From the NCBI GenBank assembly GCA_028829895.1, contig CM054181.1, positions 35,202,259 through 35,266,258 of the forward strand: a DNA stretch of 64,000 nucleotides, read 5' to 3'. Position 1 is the stretch's first letter, and each line of letters opens with the position of its first letter. Under the pieces are notes generated by a model, which was not told where the DNA came from, searched no databases, and saw nothing but the letters and a program-made list of their open reading frames with translations. The translations under genes were made by a program, and so were the position numbers. This stretch comes from Sinotaia quadrata (lineage: Eukaryota > Mollusca > Gastropoda > Architaenioglossa > Viviparidae). This document shows positions 26,101 to 38,100 of this stretch, piece by piece.

Positions 26101-29100
26101 TCACACCAAACAAATTAAAGTCTTCTAGAAACACCAAAACCAAATAAACTACAATCTTCTAGAAATATTTATTCAAATAAATTTTTAAGAAAGAACTTTA
26201 AACCAAACATAGTTTCAAATAAAGTATTTGGACATGTGGATGGGCGAATGCAACAATAGATGCTGGTTTCATGCACCACACTCACTTCTCTTGCACTCTA
26301 CAGGCATAAATCACTCTACAGGCATAAATCACTACAGGCATAAATCACTTTACAGGCATAAATCACTTTACAGGCATAAATCACTCTACAGGCATAAATC
26401 ACTCTATAGGCACAAATCACTCCATAGGCACAAATCAAGCTGCACTCTACAGGCATAAATCACTCTATAGGCATAAATAACTCTACAGGCATAAATAACT
26501 CTATAGGCATAAATAACTCTACAGGCATAAATCACTCTATAGGCACAAATCACTCTACAGGCATAAATCAGTCTACAGGCACAAATCACTCTACAGGCAT
26601 AAATCACTCTATAGGCGTAAATCAAGCTGCACTCTACAGTCACAAATGAAGCTGCACATTACAGACACAAATCAAGCTGCACTCTATCAAGGAACAAACC
26701 CCAAGTCACAAAATGACAAATTGGTCAAACACCTTAGATATTGATAGATAAACCATAAGTCATTCAATCACACCATAACAGAGGTACATAGTTGGCAGAA
26801 TGAACAAAGAATCTTAGGAAACTTGAATAAGTAACAAAAGGATAAAGAGACCATTAGTTACATTAGTGAACTAAAAAACAATAGATACAACGTTTACATT
26901 TGACATGATAGATATACACTTTTTGTAAATAACGATAGACACACATGTTTTGTAAATAATACTATCATTAATCTGTAGTCACTCAGAATATAGCACAGTA
27001 TGGTAATGATAGCTTGAGTCAAAACTTGGCCCAAACAGGAGTATTTTAACACAGGATAAATGTAGAAATCGCTGTAAAATACATACATCTTAACTTTGAA
27101 ATGGTTTGCTCTTTCTATCCATATGCTTTAGTCATCTGGTCAATGCTCCAGTCTCCAGAGAATTTATAATAACATCACTAACCATAGCAGTCACATCATG
27201 TAGAAATATAATATCACTAACCATAGTAGTCAAATCATGTAGAAATATAATATCACTAACCATAGTAGTCACATCATGTAGAAATATAATATCACTAACC
27301 ATAGCAGTCACGTGTAGAAATATAATATCACTAACCATAGCAGTCACATCATGTAGAAATATAATATCACTAACCATAGCAGTCACATGTAGAAATATAA
27401 TATCACTAGCCATAGTAGTCACATCATGTAGAAATATAATATCACTAACCATAGTAGTCACATCATGTAGAAATATAATATCACCAACCATAGCAGTCAC
27501 ATCATGTAGAAATATAACAACTAATATCATATTATCAAGCACAACTTACAACCTCATAGTGTGAGAGCTAAAAGGAAGCAGTACACAATACTTGCCTCAC
27601 AAAGTCATAGGGCAAGTGACTTACAATTTACTTTCATCAAGATAGAAAGGACCTAATAAATCATATTATACAAATAAAGAGATACAATATACCTATATAA
27701 CTGTACTATAACCCAGCAAACTAACTAAACAATTGCAAAGCTTACTATATAGATTAAATGAAATAGGAAATTTAGAAATAACATTATTTACATGTAGCTT
27801 TGATCTCTTAAGGCATATAATACTAAAAGATATTTCAGGGTGGGGGTGGGGGTGGAATATACAAAAATGTGTGAAAACTATTAAAGAAGTAAAAATATAT
27901 ATATATGAAATAGAAAAATCTCTCTTAATAATAATAAAAGCATTTTCCCTTATCTCTAATAGGAAGAAATGAACAGAACGGCACTTAAGATGTTAATACA
28001 CACACACACACACACACACACATATAATTGTTGGCATGGTGAGCCACTTTTCTCTTTGAGGGAGTTTTCAGTGGAGGGGGTGTCAGGTTGGGTGATTGGG
28101 TCCTGCCAGTAGTAGTCCTATTGCAGAATGTTATTTTCAAAATTCAAAAAGTACAAATATGCAACTGCAAATACATGTTTTAAATATTTTAGTTTTACTA
28201 TTATCTCTCTGGAATAAGATCCAACTCTCCAGTGTACAGACTACAAGCACAAATCACATTTACTTTATAAAATTACATTTAATTAATAAATTAGCTTTCT
28301 CAGTTAGCAAAAATTAGTTACATTTACTTTATAAATAAGGATTTTCAGATAACAAACAACAGATACGAGCACTGATGCCATAACTTTATAAATTAGCCTT
28401 CTTAGATAAAAAAACAATAGATTCAATCGCCAACTACATTTACTTTCTAAATTAGCTTTCTCAGAAAATAAACAACAATAGATACAAGAAATATAAAATG
28501 AAAGCTAATAAACAACAACAGGTATAAGAAATATAGGTCAGGTCTGTTTACACATAATGACAGCTAATAAACAACAACAGGTATAAGAAATATAGGTCAG
28601 GTATGTTTACACATAATGACAGCTAATAAACAACAATTGATATAAGAAATATAGCTCAGGTCTGTTTACACATAATGACAGCTAATAAACAACAACAGAT
28701 ATAAGAAATATAGGGCAGATATGTCTAACAAACAATGATATAAGAAATATAGGTCAGATATGTCTAACAAACAATGATATAAGAAATATAGGTCAGATAT
28801 GTCTATGATAAGACATATAGGTCAGATATGTCTAATAAACATGATATAAGAAATATAGGTCAGGTTTGTCTACATATAATGACAACTAACAAACTACAAT
28901 AAATATATAATTTGGGTTTGTCTACAAACAACAAAAGATACAAGAAATATAGGTCAGGTCTGTCATCATACAATAAAATTTATCAGTTGCTTACCTTCAG
29001 TTTTAGACTTGAAGGCATGCAAAGAAATAGTCCTAACCTTGTCCTCTATAGCTCTCTGGATAGCACTCTTAGGGCGTTCTGCAGTTATACAACAAGTATA

Positions 29101-32100
29101 TAATGATTTATATACACTATTTAAACAATAGTCCATTTAAAAAAATAAATTAAAAAATCAACAATAGTAAGAAAACTTTTCAATTTATAAAAAAGCCCCT
29201 ATGATTTTTCCAGTCAATAATTTAGTTAATAATTGAAATGCTTGCTCATTCTAGCTCAAAGTATAATTCTATAACAGAATTCAACAATAACTAAGCAAGG
29301 TTAAAATGAAAAGGCAATTATACATTTTGAACAGCACTTGGGTGCTATGCTCAGCAATATTCAAATTATTCACACTGCTATCTAATATACAGACAGAGTG
29401 AACAAAACCTTCACGTCATTATTAGTTATAAATTTAACAAACCTGTTTGTTATTATTGGCAATAAAAATACATTTTATTCTTTTTGCCATTTTCATGACA
29501 AAATTTTAATAAATAATCACATATTCCTTTCAGAGTTTTGACAACAGACATTAATCTATGAATATCAAAACCTAATGAATTATTTAACTACTATTTTAAT
29601 TCTCATAGCTGATTTACTTTTGCCTGTAGTGTCCAAGGTAACAGAGTCATCATTTAATGGAGATAGACATGCAAGGTCCATTTCAAGGATGCCACTCTTC
29701 TCCAGGTTCTCACTGTCCTCAAACTGGGTCAAGTAGAATGTCCTAATAGCAAGCATAAAATCAGTCACATAGGAACAGGTCCTCATTCTGAGTCAAGTAG
29801 AAAGTCTTATTGGCAAACATGACAATTAGTCATAAAGGGACATGTCTTCAAACTATGTTAAGTAAAAAGTACTAGAGTCCTAGTTACACATAGTTGCAAA
29901 GGAACGTGTCTTCAAACTGTGTCAAGTAGAAAGTACTAAAGTCCTTCTAACAAGCATAACAATTAGTCATAAGGAACATGGCTCCAATCTGTGTCAAGTA
30001 GAAAGTACTAAAGTCCTTCTAGCAAGCATAACAATTAGTCATAAGGAACATGGCTCCAATCTGTGTCAAGTATAAAGTACTGAAGTCCTAGTAACAAGCA
30101 TAACAATTAGTCACAAAGGAACATTCCAGGTTCCTGGGGTCCTCAAACTGTGTTAAGTAGAAAGATTTGTATCAATCATAACTATTAGTCACACAGAAAG
30201 ATAGCAAAAGTTTAATAAGAACAAGCAAAACACAAATTTCTAAGTATATACACAATATATCATATGTTACTTTATCTTTACTGAGCATTGTATAATGATG
30301 AAAGTTTCTATTTAATATATAAATAAAGATTGTCTCATATAGTCACTGTAAGGTATTTTGTATTTTTTGACAACACCTTGATATCTTGGTATTTTGTATT
30401 CTTTGACAATACCTTGATATCTTAAGGTATTTTGTATTCTTTGACAATACCATTATATCTTAAGATATTTTGTATTCTTTGACAATACCTTGATATCTTA
30501 GGGTATTTTGTATTCTTTGACAATACCTTGATATCTTAAGGTCCTCCACAGTGCAGTCAAAAAGGTTGCTCATGATTTGCAGGTTTGTATACTCTAGTTC
30601 CTCAACTCTTTCACGGACTTTAGCAGTTTCAGCACGGTGAATTTCTACCTGAAAGACAGAGAAAACACATTTCTTTTAGCTACACCATTCCTATCAGACT
30701 CACCTTTAATCTGATTCTCTCTCCAGGTTACTTAAATCTTAAAAAGATCTGATTTTGTGTTTAAAAGAAAAATTCTCCTAATCTTAGAAACAAGTTGCAC
30801 AATGCAAATAAAGTTATTGAGCTTTGTGCACTGTAAGAACATTGGTTCTTTCTACATATAATACTTCTAAGATGACAAGATTACATTATAAGCTAAGGTA
30901 AAGGCCAACAAAATTAAATTCTGTTATGGTGATTCAAATACATATCTGCAAGGACATTATAATGATTTTATCATATTCTAAGTCAGTAGATTAATTGTTG
31001 TTATTGCCATCAAAATATGTCTTTTTGTGTCTAGAACTACAAGGGCATAATAAGTTCCAAGTCAACACACTTTGCTTTGTCCAATGTCGTTTTGTGTATC
31101 CGCAGGGGACACAATACATACTCAGCCCAGTAGAGTTTAAGATCCAAATCTCTCTGATTAATCTACAAAAATTTGATTTCGATTAAAAAATAAAATAATC
31201 ATTTGGTCTATTTCTCTTCTTGGTTGACATTATCATGGATCTTTATTATCAGTGTAGTCATTTCAAAGTGTGTCATGGCTCCCAATAAAGCTTGCATAAC
31301 AGAATATTCACCAGTATAGCTTACTAATTTATCAAGATTACAAGTGAGAAGATAGCATTAAAAGAATCACATGGAAGATAGCAATACAAGTATCACATGG
31401 AAGATAGCATTACACAAATCACATGGAAGATAGCATTACACAAATCACATGGACGATAGCATTACACAAATCACATGGATGATAGCATTACACAAATCAC
31501 ATGGAAGAAAGCATTACACAAATCACATGGATGATAGCATTACACAAATCACATGGAAGAAAGCATTACACAAATCACATGGAAGATAGCATTACACAAA
31601 TCACATGGATGATAGCATTACACAAATCACATGGACGATAGCATTACACAAATCACATGGAAGATAGCATTACACAAATCACATGGAAGATAGCATTACA
31701 CAAATCACATGGACAATAGCATTACAAGTATCATATGGACTAAATGATTTCCTATTTGTCACTCAAAGCGTATGAGAAGTACTGAGAAATAATGATTTGC
31801 ATTGAAAGGAATATGTCATCAGAGTAGAAATAGTTATACAGCAGAAAGAAAAAATGTAAAGTATTCACTTCCTTGATGAGAAAGTGTGGAAACCAAGCAT
31901 TCATAAACAGAGGTATGAATATTTAAATACATACCTCTTTCTTCAACCATTCATTGTCCACAACTTCTTGTCTATCCTTTTTGTCTAGCCTTGCCATAGC
32001 TCTCTGCAACAAAATGAAAGTAGTTAAAATATCCTATCACCCAGCTTAAAGATGTAAAGAATAATGGTCTGGCGTACTGCTTTGTCAATTTATACTTTTT

Positions 32101-35100
32101 TCCTAGTAAAGAATACAGCTTCCCTAGCTATCTAGCATTAACAATCAATGAATTAATTAATTAAAGGCTATTCCCTAAACATAAGTTGCATTTTTTATGC
32201 TATTATTAAAATATGAAATAACCATACCATGTGAGAAAAAATAAGAAACTAATACCTATAAATAGCACTTACAAGACTTCGATTTCAGTCTCATTTCACA
32301 AGAGTAATGATGAAGGTCACGACTTTCACTTTCACTAGCAAACTGCTATTCAAACAGCAAAGTGGCAAACAGATAGAAGAGTATAGTTTCTAAATTAACA
32401 AGAATTGTGACAATATTCACTATTTTTGAAGCCCAGTTTTATAGTTTGTGTTCTTTTTCTAATTCTAGATGTGTCACTTATGAAAATAATCTAATATTTT
32501 GATTTCTTGATAATGCAGCTATAACAATATTAGTATTGTGAATCAAATAATAAACAAGTGCTTATTTTAGAAAAAGAATACAATTGTTTACATGGATGGT
32601 ACTGATGGCTTAAAGTTAATTGATAACATTATTCGTTTTATATTATTAATACACACTTGACTCTTAGGCTAAGCTAAGCATTCCACTAAAATGTGTATCT
32701 GCTGCAATACAAAAAAGTAGTATTCATCAATAAATATACTAATGTTAATAAAATTGTTAATAAGAAAATATAACATTTATTAAAGACTCATAAATCAAAT
32801 TTGAATGTAAATTTTGACTTTCTGCAAGAAAAGACAAAATGAATGAAGACATTTTATTACTAAATTATAGACTGTATTATTTTTATCTGTCTTCAGAAAA
32901 CAAACTGTATATGTAAATGGTAAATACTGCCAGCTTGCACAATTTTTGTTATGATGACCTATAGGACCATGTTCTCAGGATTTCTTTTGACATATATATA
33001 CTGTCAATCTACAGTGTCAAAAATTGCCATCCTGTCTTCCACCAGCTGCATTCTCATTGAAGCTCAACTGTATAAATCAAGCCGTCCTAATAAAATTGCT
33101 TCCACCATTCAAAATGGTGAGACATGTTTTTTTATGCTAAATCTTGCATGATGAGTAAATTAATGTTACAAATGAATGATTATAAAACTTGATTTCTTGC
33201 CAGTTGTTCCTACAAGAGTTTCTGCCAGAGTCAATAAATATTGTTAACAATCCCATTATATTTAGTCAATCAATTACAAATCTGGGTGTACTTCTGACAG
33301 CTCTTTTCTCTACATCTCATTTCACTACTTGTTCAGCATGTCTGGAGCTAGAATGGATCAGCAATTTATAAATTTCTAACTGGTGATGCTGACAAACTCT
33401 TGTGTGTTCATTAGTAATTATCTTTATTTTCATAAGTAATTCTCTTGTCTCTACTTCTCACTGTGTAGTGGGAACAGAGATTCAAAACACTGCAGTTATA
33501 ATTGTTCCCAGCACTGAGAAATAAACTGATCATGTCTCTCCATATCTTCATTGGCCAACCTTCTTCAGCCCTAAATATCTGTCTGATCTCTCGCATATGC
33601 TCATCATCACAGACATGCATTTTCAACATTTCAATGGATCCTAAGGTCTCAATGATAGACTTAAATAGACTGGATAAGTAACATTCATGCTGTTATTGAC
33701 TGATTTTTTTGGGAAAACAATACTAATCAAAACTTAAAGAACTGATTTTATATTTAGGTGTATCAGTGTATACTCAAGGAAGAATTTTTCAGAGTTCACT
33801 AACTCTCAAACACAAAAGAAAATAACATACATCAACATATACAGATTTAAACAAAAGAATATATTTGACAAGCAAGCACAGACTTGACTAAACAACAAAA
33901 TTACACAGACCATGACTCACATTAAAAAACGTTTAAAATATAAAAATGCCTTGTGCAAATGTAAAGATTAATGAAAACTTACATCTGAGGCTTTATCTTT
34001 CTGCTGTGCTAATGACTCATCTGTGTACTGTTCAATGTCTACTTGAATTTTTTTCAAGTTAGTGGTCAAATGACCTGTATAAAAGAAAAATATCTTAATT
34101 TAAAATTAGCAAGAAACATTATTTTCATAAGCAAATGATATATATATATCTACTAGTTGTTTTAAAGGCACATATCATAACTTACCAATATAGAACACCT
34201 ATTTAAAATACATTCAAATGACAGATATCTACTAGCTGCCTTAAATGTGCATAACTTACCAATATAGGACACCTATTTAAAATACATTCAAATGACAGAT
34301 ATCTACTAGCTGCCTTAAATGTGCATAACTTACCAATATAGGACACCTATTTAAAATACATTCAAATGACAGATATCTACTAGTTGCCTTAAATGTGCAT
34401 AACTTACCAATATAGGACACCTATTTAAAATACATTCAAATGACAGATATCTACTAGCTGCCTTAAATGTGCATAACTTACTAATAAAGGACACCTATTT
34501 AAGAATCCATCCATCCATCCATATAAATACTCAATTGCCATTTTGTACAAATACTCATTGTAATTTCATACAAATACTCACTTGCCATTTCATCAAAGGA
34601 ACTTTGCAGGTCATTCATTTCATGTTCCAGCAGTCGAATCTCTGTTTCATGCACATGGCTTCCAATATCACGGTACTGTTTCCATACATCCACTTGTTTC
34701 TGTACTTCCTCAATCTCCACCATCTTCCGGGCAATTTGACTCTTCAAGTCTAAAATATGCAATCTTGACTTTACTAAAAGGTCATATTAACAATCTAACT
34801 TTTAAAAATATATCTTATTTAAAACATGCACTTAGATTACTAGCCTACTGCTGGCATGTTTTAGATTACTAGCCTAGTGCTGGTATATAATCTAGTTTTT
34901 AATTATAGTGCTGATGTGCAATCTATTGCAAGCAGCCTTTAGGTAATTACTTTAAATAGAGGTATCAAATTACTAAAATGTAATCTAGTTTTTAATTATA
35001 CTGCTAATTATACTACAATCTATTGCAAGCAGCCTTTAGTTAATTACTTTTAAATAGAGGTATCAAATTACTAAAAAGTAAAACTACATATGCTAATCAA

Positions 35101-38100
35101 CCAGATGGTATTTTGAAAACAATTTATACTTTGTGTCATTATCTAAAATTCATCATTTTTTCAATTCAGTCACTTCTGCTCATTTGCATGTTTTTCATTA
35201 TACACCCAAATGAGTTTAATGAAGAGCAAAAAAAAATGTCGAGAAATGGAGACAAACACATTGAGCACTTTTTAGACATCGTCAAATTCCACTCGTATAC
35301 TTGTGGTAGAAGTATGAGATCGTCCTAAAGGGAGGAAGGGTATTTTGGGGGCCTAAAATTTCAATCAAAAACTGTTTACACTGATACTGTCTTGAGATGG
35401 TGGCAAAACATGGGGACAGATTGTAATGAAACAAAAACCTCTGACAATGCCACAGAAACAGTTTACATTTAGCAACTGGGTGGGGTGAGGGATGCTGGTG
35501 GACTATTGCTGACTAGTCATTAACATGTGATTCATTTTAAATCCTTAAGATTCATGACTTTAATATACTGACTATCTTCATGTCAGATAATTTTGTTTTG
35601 TAATAATATCTTTTTTCTTATGTTAAAAGAGTAGTAGATCTTACTTGGTACGCTAAAATATTATCTCCCCTTAATCTATATACTCCGAAGATATGTTGTC
35701 TTTTGTTTGTGATGTCATGTTTTGAGATTGTCCATTAAATAACTTACTTTTAATTTTGAATGAGAAAAGACACAATGAATAAAGATCACTATACAAAAAT
35801 ACTATTTCTCTACGAGAACATTTTTCTTTCAAGAATTTTCAAAGAAAATCCTTACAAACATCTTTCCCCAATCTTCACAGAATGTAATTCTGGCTTGTAA
35901 GCCTGTAGAATTTTACAATTCCTCAGGTATGCTCATCTGGTAAGTATTCAGGAAAATAATTTAGAAAAATTCCTTTCCATAATGCTTATGACTATAATGC
36001 AATAGCATGATTAGTGAACTTGAATAAGGAAACATATGGAAGTTATGCACATAAAAATCTCACTGTTTAGCTGCCGTGCTTTAGGATGATATAAACTCCC
36101 TCTCTCTCATCCATGCTAATATACTAAATTAAATGGTTTCATGACCATACAAATACAAGTTTTCTGATATAATAACATTAATACCTTCCAGCCCTTTCTC
36201 TCTTTTTCTTTGTTGGCTCCATTTCTCTTTCATGACTGAAATCACATCATCTCGTGTTTTAATTTCTTCTGACCCAAACATCTTTGAAAAATCACGTGCT
36301 TTTTCAAGCAGATTTTGTAGTAAAAGCTCTTGGTCAGCTTTCAACTTGTTATTCTATTAGAAGAAATAAAAGAAATCCAGAGAATATAAAAGTTTTATTA
36401 TAACCATTCAAAAAATGTTTTTTTTAAAAAAATTTGTACAGACACTGGTGAAATTTGTGATAATTGCCAACAAGAGGCTAGGTTTCTACAAAATTTCATT
36501 CATGACAGTCAGTGTGGAAAATCTACTATTGTTGAGATAAAACAAGAAATCATTAAAAATGATCTATGGTAGTCAATCATGGAGGTTAAATATGTTCGTT
36601 TGATTTGACAATTCCAAGAATGTTATCAGTTATGCTATAAGCAAAATTAATACTTCATATTATCAATGCATAAAAAATAATTCTTTGGACACTAGAAGTT
36701 TATGATATAAAAAGTGTTGTTGCCCAGCCAGGATTCCTGCAACTTATAAAAAAAAAGCCAACATAATTAAAAATATCTGTGTATTGACAATAAATTAATT
36801 TATCTGATATGAAATGTATTACACATAAAGGAAAGGCCATTTTTAAAAGGGTCTTGACTCAACTTGATAAAGGGCTATGACCATTTTGTCCATCAAAGTT
36901 CTACATTGGAGTCAGTCCAACCAGTGTATGTGAAGAGAAAGCTGTATGCATTTTGTAGCAGTAGTGAGTCAATGCATGACTGCTGTGTACTGAATATGAT
37001 GGAATATCAAGACCTACCACAGTAACTAATGGTCAACAAGACTTAACTTGGCAAAACTCTTGTTGTGAACAAAAATAAGAACAAGTGAAGGTGTAAAGAT
37101 TTGTACTGTTAGATCACAAATGTAGTGAAAACTTGTAATTATTTGATACATATTTTATTCTTCTTTTATATTAAATTGTAACTATTAATTGATAGTGTGT
37201 TGTTAAACATTATTTTGTTTGAAGTGTAGTGTCGTATTCAAACATTTAATATAAGTGTAATGCAATAGATTGTATTGTTCACGTATGAGGCAGTACTTAA
37301 TGCTTGGGGGTGTGATGAGTCAAAAAATTACAATGAGTGCCAGACCATTTCCCCAGTAATAAACCAGACTCAGTTACCTGCATCAGAATCTATAGGTGGA
37401 TTATTGTAAACCTAAGTAAATTTGAACTCTGTATAGTTATAGTTCAACCCATGTGTCAAATGACATAAATGAACAGCTCCCTTCTCCAAAATTATGAGTC
37501 TGCTTACTAGAAAGCTTGTATACTAAATCAAATGAAAAATGAAAATATATATATATTAAAAAAAACATCAAACACTGTTCAATTTCTCCCATAACCCAAC
37601 ACACTTGGATAGTGATGCATGTTTTCAAGAGATTATGTGCAAGTAATAATAAATAAGCAATTTTAATGTTACTAAATGTTTTAAATTAACAAACATAAAT
37701 ATAAACTTCCATAAAATTACTAACAGTAGCTCATTGTGATACTGTGATAACATTTTAAATTAACAAACATAAATATAAACTTCCATAAAATTACTAACAG
37801 TAGCTCACTGTGATACCGTGATAACATTTTAAATTAACAAACATAAATATAAACTTCCATAAAATTACTAACAGTAGCTCATTGTGATACAGTGATAACA
37901 TTTCCTACCCTCTCTAGATGGCGCCGGTTCTTTTCTTCCCATCCACGAATCTCATATCTTATATCTTCCAACTTCTTTTCAGCCACATTGATTCTGTAAA
38001 TATTAAGTAAAATAATTCTGGTAATTCTGGTAAGTATTACCTGAATTTGTAATAAGACATTGTACATCAACTAATGTTTGTCAATCAAATAATGCGTCAA

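Noticed and set aside
28485..28975. Array of similar units separated by variable sequence, considered as CRISPR-like
   Set aside because: Animal genome, units contiguous and degenerate, no constant-repeat/unique-spacer pattern and no cas genes.
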